64,000 bases of DNA, from NCBI GenBank assembly GCA_026214975.1, contig JAOBSW010000110.1, forward strand, positions 62,001 through 126,000, read 5' to 3'. Positions 12,251 to 25,145 of the stretch are shown piece by piece (the first letter of the stretch is position 1; each line of letters opens with the position of its first letter). The translations under genes and the position numbers were made by a program. The notes beneath the pieces are model-generated. The model worked only from the letters and a program-made list of their open reading frames with translations. It had not been told where the DNA came from and searched no databases. Origin of the DNA: Gentiana macrophylla (taxonomy: Eukaryota > Streptophyta > Magnoliopsida > Gentianales > Gentianaceae).

Positions 12251-12579
12251 CTACAACCATCTGTTTACTGGCAAATCTTTCCGCAATCAAAGCTCTATCC
12301 ATGACGCTTGCCATGCTAGTGGGTCTATCTCCTAGCATGCCCTTTGCCACTTCATGTGACAATCCTTCCATGAACTTGTCAATCATTTTCTCCTCACTTC
12401 TCATAATTTCAGGGTAGAATCTGCCTAACTCATGGAATTTTCGGAGATCTTGAGTCAACAGTAGTGTATCTTCCTTGTTTTGCACTCGGAAATTCATTAG
12501 CCTTTGCATTCTGTCTTCGTTCTAGGAAAGTATTCCTTGTAGAATAGGTCCTTAAACACTGCCCAATCCGTGTAGAATA
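12165..12579 (-). pseudogene. Gypsy Gag fragment
   Basis: The minus strand shows the retrotransposon Gag core WAVFKDLFYKEYFPRTK (frameshifted), then FRVQNKEDTLLLTQDLRKF, LGRFYPEIMRSEEKM and FMEGLSHEVAKGM. The C-terminal [14 protein letters not shown] linker runs straight into RT in another frame. The Gag N-terminus should continue above 12579 but is missing; the junction is with a piece of the L3 LTR. Confidence 0.8.
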
Positions 12580-12677
12580 GGCATTTATTATATGTACAAA
12601 CATAAATAAATAGTAGAAATGATCCGACCCGTTCAGATCCAGTCCAACCCGATTGGATTTAGGACACTATTTCAACA
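12580..12677 (-). repeat. First 98 bp of the L3 3' LTR
   Basis: In reverse complement it starts TGTTGAAATAGTGTCC and closely matches the start of the L3 5' LTR (21813 downward: TGTTAAACTAGTGTCC). It follows a polypurine tract at 12678-12690 and stops after AAATGCC. The rest of this LTR is found in the other orientation at 27358-29155, with about 46 bp present in both pieces. Confidence 0.8.
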
Positions 12678-15600
12678 ATCTCCTACTTGGCCTAAAGCCA
12701 ATCACTCATATACCCAAGGCCAAGTTGAAACAAAATAATCTCATACAATACTCGCAACCAACCATAAGCGTGTACGGATCACTATCCGTGGGGACTCAGA
12801 CTATCTTCATATCATGCTCCAAATGGCCAAGTCAAAAGGAACCGCCTCTACACACACATGAATCTTTGACGAGACCCGGTCCATGCTAAAGCAATGAATC
12901 AACTACTATATCAGCTATATAGTAAAGGTGGAAGAACCATACAAGGTTCAGGAATGAACCTCTTAGATCCATGTACTGCTCCCGCTGCACCTCTAAGGTA
13001 CTACTGTGTTTTGGCCCTGTTGTAGAATGTTCAGTGATCTCTTGCAAAGAACATTTCCAGCTCATTGTATCACTTAATCAAAGTGATCACAAACCCAGAT
13101 TGTAGCTCCCACTATCTTCATAAGACCCAGGGTATATATCTGTATATCTATGTTTAATCGATTCCAAGTTTTAACAAACTAGGAACCCATCATTAACACC
13201 TTTAAGGATATTCTCGACATTTACCAGAATCACATTCATACTCACTCATAACTCTTCATAGAGTATGAACATCTCGCACAACTCTTATGATGGATCGTAT
13301 TGCAGTAGCAAAGGGAACCTTCCATAAGCATCATCTCTCACCTTATTTTCAGGACTGACGTCCGACATAGATAGATCCCGAGAATACTAGCTAGCAGTAT
13401 CTCTTGATGTGATCTATGCTAACTTCTTTAGCATCTCATCTATGTAGGTGAATTGTGATAATCAAGTAGTATCTAAATCTATCACTATAGATTCTTATTT
13501 CCAAAATAAGAACTGCTATTTCCAAGAACTTTCGTAAAGCCCTTGAACTACCAAACATTAATCGACTGTGAAACGGGGTGTTGATTCCAAGAAGGATATT
13601 CATTACCTTGCTCGAAAACTGTAACACTCCCACTAACCCTTTTGCACATTAGGCATATCTTTCTTCTTGATGAAATCAAACCCTTTTTGATCTATCAAAG
13701 TAAAGAACTAGTGTAGAGAGACTTGTTTGAGTCCATGAATGGATCTCATAAGATTACACATCACGTTATCGTCTATGAACATCAAGCCATTGGCCCAAGG
13801 TTTTCAACACTATCATATAGCCATGACACGCGGCTGCAACAAGCACAATTTGAATAGACTTAAGCATAGCTGGCAGCAAGAAGGTAATTACAAGGTTTAC
13901 ACCCCGTAGCCTTCAGCCATTAGCTTAGCATTATGGCAATTGTATTTCCATTCATATCAGCATTTCATAAAGACCTCCTACACCTTTTAGAGAAATTCCC
14001 TTCAGGTAAGACATACACTGCCTGCTTGCTAGAAGCACGACAACCCTAAATCATCAGTTAAGATGGATTTGATGTCATCTTCTTCCATATCTGATATGGA
14101 ATTCATTCTACCCTATTTTCGGAACTTGGTTAAGTATATGTTTCGTATAAGGGCACTATCCCGAAACAGCCTAGGGATACGTTGCATGGCTTACATCGCA
14201 TTTATCGTATAAAGTGCTATTTCCATTTTAGAAACACAATTCAATTGCGTATCCTAAAATGGTATCCTTTCAAGAGAGAATATTATTCTTTTTCATACAA
14301 CTTCTGAAACTCCCTTCAGGTATTAATTACTCCAACCCAATTGAAAATCAATTCCTAAGTAGTTCATCAATCTCATACTCGTACTGCCTCGAACTGTTCG
14401 GGATTTTTGAAATTTGTACTTCACCAAGTACATTCCACTATTTCTAACATAGTCAAAGAGTAATGAATAATATTTCATGGTATTCATTGTCATAAGCCAA
14501 CACACATCAATATGTTTAGGCTTTAGTCAATTTCTAGACTTTGTTAGTTTTTTCATAAAAGGGTATTTTAGTCATCTTTAGATAAGATACATATCACCCA
14601 CATGATTGATAATCACATGGTTCAGACACCATCAGATGACATTTGATCACATGTTTCCTTTCAACATAGACTATGTCCAGAAGAACCACAAAATATATTA
14701 AGGATAACATCCATACAAATATTTGGTTGAGATTTCATCACCTATATCGATTATATAGTGACAATAATCTAGTATGTTAGATTCGATGACTATCCAACTT
14801 TATCGGAATAAGATTTATTCCTTACAATTGTATTGTCTATTAAATTCTAACATATATCTGAAATCGTGTTCTTCATAAGAACCGGAATACAATAAAATTT
14901 ATTTAGTTCCTTTATCAGTTTACTAAATTCAGAATGCAATATGGTAAAATGTTTCAACGTTTGCTTCTCTTTCCGTAGAGTACTCTATTTCCAATCTTTC
15001 TAATTTAATCATACTCATAAGATATCATATATCTGAGAGTCAACTTGAGATTAAATAGATTTATCTCAATTTACTTGCTTAGAATAGAATGGTCTTTTGG
15101 TTTATGATTTTGCTCTCACTAGTCAACTACTCCCATTTGACTTTCAATAATTTTCCAAAAATTCTTTAGTGGCCAAGATCTCATCTAGCTACCCCGATTC
15201 CCGACGTAAACCCATCAACCGAGATAATTCGACAAGTAGGTAACACTTTACCAATCACATCTCTATATGACTATTGGCCGTTGATCAGTCAACTCTTTGA
15301 TACTTCGCATCACCATGTGATAGCCAACCCCTTGTCTCTAAAATTAGACTGTCCTGACGTGGGCCAATCACCGCAAAATTTTAGTTAAGTCCTAACCCAA
15401 TATTCGCGAGATCTCATACAATCATATCTCAATAATAACGATATACCCGAGGTGGTCAACTCCTAACGTGGGCCGATCAGTTCGATCCGAACAAGGGCTG
15501 TTCACCGTTATTATATTATTAGGAGACAAAATTCCGACTTAATTTTTGTTGTGGGAGTATTTTAAATTAAATCAATTAATTAATTAAAAAATGTCTTATC

Positions 15601-16825
15601 AAATATATCTATCTTTATAGACATACATCATACACATTCATCTAGATCGTGCCTAGTCATGCATCTATCGTATCATCTAAAATAAATACATGCACAAAAA
15701 AAATAAATGCGTAAAGTAACCGGTATGATCATGCATTTTTCCTATGTGAGGTTTCGAATACAAACTGCGGGTCACAATCTAAGGGTAGCTGCAACCGTCA
15801 ATTGGATCTCTATATCGTCTTTCTTTGGCCTTCGTCTTCTGCTCAATTCTTGTTATATAATTTTATCTAATGAAATAAATACACCCTTCGCACACGGGGG
15901 CAGTTAACGGGAATGGGATAATTGCAGAAAATAAACTAGGCTCGTTCTTCATAACGGCCTATGACAAATTTATAGCAACAAAAAATTTAAATCATTCACA
16001 TCTATCCTTTTGGTCGAGTCCATGCTCAATCGGGGTCCATATAATCATTTTATATCTACAACATCTAATTCATACAATAAAATCTTATGAAAAAGATAAA
16101 TCTAAAATTACCAATTTGCGTCTTAATAAACCGATTAACGTTTCATCAATTAAATAATTTTATCTAATCAATCAACTAGTTAACATTAAATTAATTAAAT
16201 GATTTTAATCGAAATGAAATTAACGATTAATTTTAAAATCGATTTCTATTTTAATTTTATTAATTAAAACTATTCTAAAATAAAAATAAAAATAAACTAG
16301 GTCTATTTTATTTCCTTTCCTTTTGGTTCTGAACCAAAGGGATGCCTTTGGTTTCTAAAACCAAAAGCAATGACTTATGCCATTACCAAATATTTGGTAA
16401 TGGTCCACGTTAACATTAGGTCCACAAAAGTGGACCATAGGTCTAACCATTTTACTCAACAAAATGAGTAGTGGTCATGTTCATGCCATTTGGCATCCCA
16501 ACGGTTCAAACTATTTGTACCATCAGTTGACCACATGACATCAACTAAACAACAAGAGATTTTCTATGTACCATAAAGAATCACAAAACTACAAAACAAA
16601 AATTCAGAGTTCCACCAAAAAGAAGCACCAGCCGACACTAACCACCCTGAAGGAGGCCGACGCCGCCGGTGCCACCGCCGATCGGCCGAGCACCCTTAAG
16701 GCCGAATTAATAATTTTCTTTTTTTTTTCGTTTCCGTTTCGTAAATCTAAATCATTCATCCATAATAATTTCTACGCAAATAACTAATGCTTATTGCTTA
16801 AGATCAATGACCGCTCCGATACCAC
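12678..16825 (-). mobile_element. Internal region of L3, a decayed copia-like element
   Basis: Bounded on the minus strand by a primer-binding site (GTGGTATCGGAGC, complement at 16811-16825) and a polypurine tract CCAAGTAGGAGAT (complement at 12678-12690). About 4.1 kb holds no recognisable intact gene. One short stretch near 14,370-14,500 (minus strand, containing YLVKYKFQ and, in another frame, RGGQYEYEIDE) faintly resembles a copia integrase core, so decay rather than a non-coding LARD design is favoured. The 16.6-16.7 kb GC-rich patch and the 15.1-15.5 kb leader-like patch contain no gene that I can support. Confidence 0.55.
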
Positions 16826-16878
16826 TGTTAGAAAATCTACGCGAGAACGTAGCAGAATTTAAAATTTAATTTCCTTTT

Positions 16879-18573
16879 TGAAGGATGCAGGTTCTTAGAT
16901 CTAAACGAGTTAGATCTACGCGCAGCGGATGGATCACGATTCATACATCACAATACATAATTAAAGGACTTAAACTACTACAAGGGGGTTAAGAACATGT
17001 TACCAATAGTAGGAAGAGAAGCCAAGATCTTCCGATGTGTTCTCCAAACGACGGTTGGTGGACACCCTTCTTGATACACGAACCTCCTTGATATGCAACA
17101 CCAAGAAAAACTTAAAGTTTTTCTTATTCTAAAACCCTAGGCAAGAAAACTAATTTTTCCTCTCATTTTACAAGTGGTGGTCGAAATTATGCCATCTAAT
17201 TTCCCTTGGAATAACTCTCCTTTTATAGGAGAGTAAATCCTTGGCCTCCAAGTATTAATTAATTAAATAAATAAATAATTAAACAAAATAAAAAGATATT
17301 TTCCTTAATGACTAATTGTGACATGTATTGACCAATAGGAAATCAAATAACAAGTCATCCAACCAATCATGTAACAAGAATATCTTTTATTTTCCACATC
17401 ACAAAAATTAATTCTTGTGATAATTAAATGATAAGAGGCGCCACTTTTAGGGTTAAAAGCCCACATAAAATGTCTTTTATGTGTATTATATTATTTAGCC
17501 CAACTAAATAATATGCATATCAATTAATTAGCCCGACCAATTAATTATCAATGAGGCCCAAATAACAAGATTATCATCCGAATTATGAAGCCACATCGGG
17601 GACCATGGACTATAACAAGTAGCTCCAATAATTAATTATTCATCGAATGAATAAGTACATTAATTATTAATTCGGGATTACGCCACCATAAACCCCGGCG
17701 AACTCTACCAATTATAGATGTATACTTATACTCAACCCATAGAGTAAATAAGCGTCAATTGATATAATCACTACATACGGATTAACCTCCATAGATTGTC
17801 CATTATTCGTGGGAAGTCTCCGTGAACCCGACTCGAATATCTTATCCTTATTTACCATCAACCCCCGATGATCAATTAGTACACATATCGACTAGTAGCT
17901 AATTAGTCAAATGTGAACTCCGGGATCGATCACTTTCTTAGGGCTAACAAATAAAAAGGATGTCTCTCTACTTCCCGCAGGAAGGAATGGATTCCATGTC
18001 TATGAAGATCGAACTACTCACTCATCCGGAGATAGTGCCAATGAGAAGTGGCTTGGAACACATATTTAAGTGAACCGTAACTAACACATCAAACACTACC
18101 CGGGACAAGCAAAGCACTCGTGATCACCTCGGGATTAAGGTTGATCCATATATGATCATCTAATGATTTAATAAGATTCCTCGATTACGGAATTATACCG
18201 AGAAATTCAGATTAAATCGGTCCAATTCTATATGAATGCCATCATATATAAATGCCCCACGTAGGTACCCTCTACCGACAATCCGGATAAGACTATCACA
18301 CCCTAAGGTGTTGCAGGCGCATTATTGGTGTTTTAATCAAGAGACCCTAAACTCGATTAAGTTCACCACGGACTAACAGATTTAAGTATATCACCACTAA
18401 CTCAATCCTCACGCATGCCATACAATCGAGTTAAGCGGTTACATCTTGATATACTTAGGGTTTGCAAATGATGTATTATTTACAAGCACAAAGCAAGTAA
18501 TAAGGTGAGATAAAATCTGTCATCCATTGTTAAAAACAATTACACAAATTGTCTTTCGGCACTACACCTAACA
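16879..18573 (-). repeat. Solo LTR L2 (copia, related to the 45-55 kb element)
   Basis: 1,695 bp with TG...CA ends and a perfect 5-bp flank CTTTT (16874-16878, 18574-18578). In reverse complement it starts TGTTAGGTGTAGTGCCGAAA, and shares long stretches with the LTR of the full-length element at 45397-55083 (CCGAAAGACAATTTGT, GGGGCATTTATATATGATG, GGAATCCATTCCTTCC). It sits near the 3' end of the L3 5' LTR. Confidence 0.85.
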
Positions 18574-20050
18574 CTTTTAACCAATATCGACTTCGTTTAA
18601 GCCACAAGCATATAGAATGTAGACTAGGAAAATACCTGGATGATCTAAAATAGATCATCTCTTTGTCTACGGTTGTGGTTTCTGCATGAAGCTTCCCAAG
18701 TGTTCGGCCTCTACCGGTAGTCAACATGAACCCGCCGGAATTTCATCTTGGATCGCTACCAGAAAATCTCGGTTGCTAGACCGACATTTTCTCTCTCTAG
18801 GAAGCTCTCAATTTTTCTTGTAAATTAGAACTCTTCTAATTGTGATGATACAAAAGAGTTTGGCACCCACTACATTTATATAGTGATACACGCGCCCCAT
18901 ATAGTCCCAATCTGATTGAGAGAAGCTTCCTGCGTGGAGTGCGGAGAAAGAAAACTTTTTCCTAATAATATAAGGAAAATATCTTTGATTGATTTATCTC
19001 TTATAATATTCAATATCTTATATTATATATTTCCAAGATACATATTGTCAATATCTAATATTGAATATATCTTAATTATATTACCATAAATATATATAAC
19101 AATTATACATGTGTATATATCACATATATATACTACACATATATCTATATATATTAATATCCAATATTAATACATAATATAATACTATGATTAATTAATT
19201 TCCAATAACCATGTGTATCAATATACACTCATTTATGCGCCCTTTTTACATAAAATATGTATATTTTAATTGATCAACATAATTAATATCTTGTATTATA
19301 TTTATTCATAATAATAAATACCAACATATTAATTTATCACTATAACACTTTATAGTCGAGATAAAAGTTTCCTTATTTAGTTATCACTATAACCGCATTT
19401 TAATCCGGCTAGATGTTCTTATGTGTGTGTGACCCGATAGGCTTCTGAATATGTTGGACATAGGCACAAAATGCATTTATTAAAATGCCCATCATACCTA
19501 ACAATCATGGATAGCGCCTAGCAACACGCCATGACCCCCAATAAACGGAAGAGTCAAATGCAATGACTACTACCTTTCATGTGAAACGGTTACCATGTAA
19601 ATGAAATCCTATCATTGATACAATATCCATACGGTCGTATCTCGAGTGTCAATACATTAACGACCGTATCTTATAATCTTGATATCATGCTCTCTCGGAG
19701 TAACTCATTTACTCTCACTTTGTAAGGATTCACGAGAGCTATATAGTCCTTATAAGAAGGCCCCTTTCGGATATTTACTCCTATTCATTAGGGTACACGA
19801 TTTCCAGACGAACAACATGAATCCTACGCATGCTTCAGTATCACACCCAATCACTACCGCAAGATCGCCACATGGCTAGAGGAAACCTCAATAGTGTCAA
19901 AGTATGACAAAACACACCGTGATGCCATGAAGACTCCGGTCTTAGGATAATTACACAAACGCCACATAGTGCGACACTTAATAAAGTAAACGGGTCAGTC
20001 TAACGTTCGCATTCTCTAATACAAATCCACGTACAATCCAAGTGTCACCA

Positions 20051-21449
20051 TGTTAGGAACATTTTATATGTTTTGATGATGGCCATACTAGATGTAATAG
20101 CAATCCTGAAATAAGTTAGAAATACTTGTATAGGCTTTACTTAGAGTCTGACATGTTGTATAAGTTAAGTTAGACAAGCACTGTAATAGATTGGTAGGAT
20201 GGCCAAGTGTAAAATAGAAATCCGGCACAGTAAAGGCAACCAAGTACCAGCAGTGTCAAATGAAGACATATGGATTGACTTATAACCAAGGAAGTCTGTG
20301 ATGACTTTGGATAAGTCTAAGACATATTGCAAGTGATGAAATATATTCATTTACTATAGTGTACACTGATCTCACACAAATAAAGGATCAGTGAAGTACA
20401 AGTACTCTTGAAAGTAGTGAACCGGCAAAGTGAACTGTCTATCGGCTGAGTAAAGACAAAGCAGTGAAGGAAGAACTAAACAACTAAGTCAGCATGAACA
20501 CTCAACCATTCAAGAAACAGTCAAGTAAAGGATTAGCTGAGTAAGGTATATCATCTATACTTATTAAGAACGTGAGATAATAAGGAAGATTCAGAGGATC
20601 AAGCATTAAATGCACAATCAATCAAGAATCAATTAAGGACGGATATTGTGATAGACGTTTGAAGAAAAATCCGGAGTACTGAAATAAAGAAGAATATAAT
20701 TAAGGGGGAATCAAGAATTAAATCAAGAATTATTCCCCACATTAAATAGCCAACGGATGGAAATTCAAATCAAGGATTATCAAGGCTATAAATGGAAGGC
20801 ATTGACATACAGGAAAAACAACGATTGAATTAAAAAAAGAACAAGCAGAAACTTTATCGATTTGAAAAGCCTTCTATCTGAACGTAAAAGAAAAATCTAG
20901 AGATCAACTCAGCAATCAGAACTCAAATTCCACATCAAGTACTGAGATTGATCAACAGAATTTGTGAATCCAATTCACACCAGTCAAGCAACTGAATCAG
21001 AGTCATCTGAGAAGGAGTTGTGTTTGTGACAGCTGTTGAAGGATTTGTTCTCAAAGAGCAGTGTTAAAGACTGAGTCACTGAAGATTTTGAAGCCAGGGA
21101 GTGATAGTCTTATTGATTGTGAAGCTTGTGTAGCCAATGACAATCTTGCTATTGTATCAGTGAGAACAATAGTGAATTCCTCCAATCATCACAGGAGAAG
21201 AGTGGATTAAGGGATTACACCACCCTGAACCACTATAAGCCTTTGTGTCAATTTACTTTCAGCACTTTACTTTACTGCACTTACTTAGTGTATAATTCAT
21301 ATTTTGTGTGTGCATATCCTACTTTGAAATAGCATTAAAAGAAGAGAATTATCCGCTGCCCAAAATCTTTTATAGTGAGAAAAGTTTTTGAAACTCCAGT
21401 ATAGTCTTTCACTCCCTGACTATACTTTTACCCTTCTCTGGGACCAACA
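20051..21449 (+). repeat. Solo LTR, SIRE/Maximus-like copia
   Basis: Starts TGTTAGGAACATTTTATATG and ends CTCTGGGACCAACA, the termini typical of SIRE/Maximus copia LTRs. 1,399 bp, no internal region. The flanks are CACCA and CTCTA; the uninterrupted L3 copy reads CTCTA at this point, so the left copy has two changes. Orientation is opposite to the host LTR. Confidence 0.7.
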
Positions 21450-21818
21450 CTCTATACTTTGATTAACGAGATCTATCGCTACCTTCATAAGATAGAAAAA
21501 TCAAATACATGCTAGTCTAATCATACTATTAATGTCCCATTAAAAGCACATATGACTAGAGACATTAAAGTATCAAACCTTTTAAAGTGAGTCGAGATTT
21601 CATCAACCATAATCACTATTATGATTTCTCTTTCACAATTTCACACTAGGTTTGTTATCATATATACAATATCATAATTGGTTCGTTAAACGAACAAATA
21701 TTTAATAACATAAAAGGCATTTATTATATGTACAAACATAAAGAAATAGTAGAAATGATCCGACCCGATCGGATCCGGCCCAACCCGATTGGGTTTAGGA
21801 CACTAGTTTAACATGAAC

Positions 21819-21967
21819 CATCTTTCAGCTTGTTGTGACATGCACATCAGTCATATGGAAATCTGTTATAAGCCTGCTTGTTCATATAACTGTCAAATTT
21901 CTTATACCACTGCCTTGGAGTCTACTTAAGTCCATACAAGGACTTCCTCGGCTTACAACATACCCTT
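21819..21967 (-). pseudogene. Copia RT, first half (minus strand)
   Basis: Minus-strand translation, across frames, gives LYGLKQTPRQWYKKFDSYM and FPYD, then NKLKDGS, stopping at the GTTCA target site. The next residues of the same gene (YVDDIFMAF) occur on the plus strand at 29161, after an identical GTTCA. The upstream part is cut off by a CACTA element at 21968. Confidence 0.7.
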
Positions 21968-23361
21968 CACTACTACAAAAAGTGAAAAAGATCACAGTTT
22001 TAAAAAGACCGAGACAATGAAAAGGTATATATCACACTTAATTCCTTTAATCACAGTTATTGAAAAACTGAGATAAATCATATAAATCAATCTTTTTTTT
22101 AACCGTGATTTAAATGATGTGATGTTTTATATTTGGATCATGGTTTTTAACCATAACTACTACAAAAATGATAAATATCACACTTAAAAAATGATAAATA
22201 TCTCACACTTAATTCTTTTAGTCACCGTTATTAAAAAACCGAGACTAATTATATCAATCAATCTCACATATTAACCGTGATTTAAATGATGAGATGTTTT
22301 ATATTTAGATCACGGTTTTTAACTGCCACTACTACCATTACTACAACAAAAGACATAGATCACACTTATAGAATGGTAAAGATCACACTTTTAGAAAAAC
22401 TAAGACCAAGAAAATGTATATATCACATTTAATTTTCTTATCACAGTTATTGAATAAACCGAGATGTATCATACCAATAAATCTCAGTTTTTAATCGTGA
22501 TTAAAATGGTTAGAGATTTTATATTTAGGTTTCGGTTTTTAGGTGTGATTGATATTATTTCTCTATTACAAAAGGATAAATATCACACTTTAACAATGAC
22601 AAAGATCACAGTTCTTAAAAAACTGAGACAAAGAAAGTAAAATGAATGCATTAATTTTTATTATCACGGTTTTTAGAAAAACTGAGACAAAAACATCAAT
22701 CAATCATAGTTTTTAACCTTTATTAAAACAATATGATATTTTATAATTGGATCCCAGGTTTTAAATGTGATAAAATGTATTTATTAAATATTCAAATATA
22801 TCTTTTTTTCATCCGTGGTCGAAAAAAAGAAAAAGAAGACATTGGCCCAGTGGTAAATACCGCGGCTCATTAATCCAGAGTATCTGGGTTTGAGACCTAG
22901 TAGGGACAAAAAGTGTACGTGTATATATATATATTGTTTTCGTTTCTGAAAAAAAAATAGATCACACTTTTTAAGTGTGATTGAAAACTATAATAAATCT
23001 CATTTTTTAAGTGTGATTTAAATTATAATAGATCTCGGTTTTTAGGTGTGATATGACTATAATAGATCTCAGCTTTTAAATGTCATTGAAATTATAATCG
23101 ATATCGGTTTTTAAGTGTGATAACAACTACAATATATCACAGTTTTCTAGAAAAAAATAGATCACACTTTTTAAGTGTGATTGAACACAATAATAAATCT
23201 CAGTGTTTAAGTGTGATTTGAATTATAATAGATCTTGGTTTTTAGGTGTGACATGACTATAATAGATCTCTGTTTCTAAATGTGATTGAAATTATAATAG
23301 ATATCGATTTTTAATTGTGATACAACTATAATAGGTCACAGTTTTTAAATGACTACTGGTG
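21968..23361 (+). mobile_element. Non-autonomous CACTA element
   Basis: Begins CACTACTACAAAAAGTG, the standard plant En/Spm terminus. It is filled with subterminal repeats of the type TCACAGTTTTTAA / TTTTTAAGTGTGAT (more than 20 copies, both strands), and ends in ACTACTGGTG, a decayed inverted terminus. No transposase ORF. Internal CACTACTAC-like copies near 22145 and 22330 suggest repeated arms. The 3-bp target duplication is not evident. Confidence 0.7.
22840..22946 (+). repeat. tRNA-derived SINE-like insertion
   Basis: Contains an RNA polymerase III A box TGGCCCAGTGG (22843-22853) and a B-box-like GGTTTGAGACC (22887-22897), 33 bases apart, then a short (TA)n tail. A-rich flanks GAAAAAAAGA and GAAAAAAAAA could be the target duplication. 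It lies inside the CACTA element. Confidence 0.6.
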
Positions 23362-23830
23362 AGAATTGGCAGAGAATATCCACAGTTTTTAAGTCGACAA
23401 TTTGGCAGAGTATATCTGCTTTGTATAATATTAAAGATGTCCTTATGATTTACATAGTGCCACTATATATAGGCGGATTGTTATTGACGATTAAGCTAAG
23501 TATGACAAGACATAATAAAGTATGATGTGACATAATTAATCTAGACAGTTGTCGTGGTAAATTGGTGAAGGGCAGACCCAAAACTTGTCAATTCTGCCAA
23601 GTCTGTGTCTATCTTGTAACCGTCACGTGTGAACCTTGTGCGCTTAATGTAGCGGGCTTGGCCCGAGCAGGCGAACATATGATATGAGGGCGGACTGGCC
23701 GGCCCTAATTGATTCATGCCGCGCTTAATAGATGACGGGTTGAAGGCTTGTTGAATGATTCTTGGCCTTATTCTGGCTTATGTGCACACTCATTAGGCCG
23801 AGAAGCCTATCCAGTATTAGGCCTCCTTAT
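23362..23830. other. Unassigned intergenic repeat-like sequence
   Basis: No ORF, LTR ends or RNA gene could be recognised. The GC-richer part at 23560-23790 (for example 'gcgggcttggcccgagcag') looks like LTR debris, but no second copy is present. Confidence 0.3.
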
Positions 23831-24707
23831 TGATGGCCAAATTATAGTAAGCCAACTTTAACCGGCAGAGTACCGGGTCGGTTGTACTACAACAGCGAGC
23901 AAGGTTGTATCCCACGAGGAATCCATCAAGTACCACAATCACTTTCGTATCTAGTTCAGGCTCACAAATATTGGTGGAAGTACTTAACTATAGCTAAGAA
24001 ATAAAATAATAAATTTGGAATATATGGATAAAAGAATATCAAAATTATGGTCTAGAACACTACTCTCAATACCTTTACCGAATCACTAGGGGCAAGCTTA
24101 CCCTACCAACGAACCAATGCATTCTAATGAATGTGTTGTGGGTGCAATCCCCTAAACTAGTCCCTAGGCTTACCCTATATTCGGTTCAACAGTCCCCTCT
24201 ATGGGATTTAGTTGACCTAATATGATGAAGAACTGTGAGAAGCTCCGCATCCACTCCTTTCACGACTTAGCTAGAAAAACCTTACCAAGGAACAGGCTGC
24301 GAAAAATTCGACTAGTTCGTGCATGGCAATCCTAAAACCCTATGTCGTATACTCCATCGCAAATTACATTTATAAAGGTAATGTGTGGGATCAATTAATG
24401 GTTCGCTACTCCACTAAAGGCATTAGTTCAAATTTTAGGACACAACAATTCAAAAGATTCAATTTTTAAGCCCTACTCTTCCCTAGGTCATCGTTTAGGT
24501 TTTAATTTCGTAGTTCCATCGCATAATTTAGCTAATATAAATTTAGCTATGCATAATAGACTAAAAACACAAGAAATCATGAAAGAACCGATAAAAGACA
24601 TGAATAAAAATGATAAATTAAATTACCAAGAAAAGCTGTAGCAATGTACTCTTGAATCGTCACTTCGTTGTGTATCAATCGCAAAATAATTGAAGAAAAG
24701 TAGTTGT

Positions 24708-25018
24708 TGTTGGGAGAAATTTCCCACACTCTTGGATTAAAAAAATGTGCAAGTGTTGGACAGATTTCCAACACTTGAGGGGGGGAGGGGGTGTGGGACA
24801 GATTGCCCGCACTCTTAATGTATAAGGAAATATAGTAGCACATTTACTACCACCAATTGGTTTTAGTAGAACGGTAAGCGCTTGATCTTAACATGGTATT
24901 GCAAGTGTTGGGAGAGATCGCTCACACTCTTGAATGTAAAATTTGTGCAAGTGTTGGACAAAACACTTGAGGGGGTGATGGGACAGATCGCCTCACTTTT
25001 GAATGTATAAGGGAAAAA
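24708..25018 (+). repeat. TRIM-like mini-retrotransposon fragment
   Basis: A 102-bp LTR (TGTGGGACAG...GATCTTAACA, 24792-24893) preceded by a purine tract CACTTGAGGGGGGGAGGGGG and followed by TGGTAT, the start of a Met-tRNA primer-binding site. A second purine tract and truncated LTR start (TGATGGGACAG at 24977) follow. No coding capacity. Related copies lie at 34.93-35.09, 44.42-44.47 and 55.58-55.86 kb. Confidence 0.65.
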
Positions 25019-25145
25019 AAAACGGATGTTGACAAAAAACTAAAATTGTAATGTAAAGAAGTGTGTATTGAAATTCGACCTAAATGACTTGTATAAGCCA
25101 ATAGTCAACGTAATTATTAATTCCCGACGAGTCAAGTAATTCCAA

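Larger units (their letters stand above)
9069..12579 (-). mobile_element. Truncated Ty3/gypsy chromovirus (Tekay/Del-like)
   Basis: A minus-strand gypsy element holding Gag fragment, RT, RNase H, integrase and chromodomain in that order. It lacks the Gag zinc knuckle and the protease, and has no recognisable 5' LTR. Its upstream end at 12579 abuts a piece of another LTR at an apparent inversion breakpoint. Its downstream end (TGTAACGCC on the plus strand at 9069) lies in a copia RT gene. Confidence 0.75.
16826..21813 (-). repeat. L3 5' LTR, interrupted by two solo LTRs
   Basis: In minus orientation it runs from TGTTAAACTAG at 21813 to GATTTTCTAACA at 16826, followed by the primer-binding site. 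Removing the nested LTRs (16879-18573 and 20051-21449) leaves about 1.88 kb, close to the 1.80 kb plus missing start of the copy at 27358-29155, with which it aligns throughout. The target duplication is GTTCA (complement TGAAC at 21814-21818), and the same GTTCA follows the other LTR copy at 29156-29160. Confidence 0.8.

Noticed and set aside
15707..15907. 66-codon open frame inside L3
   Set aside because: No similarity to known proteins and lies in the decayed leader of a retrotransposon on the other strand.
12678..16825. L3 as a non-coding LARD element
   Set aside because: A faint integrase-like stretch near 14.4 kb suggests a decayed coding element; neither view is proven.
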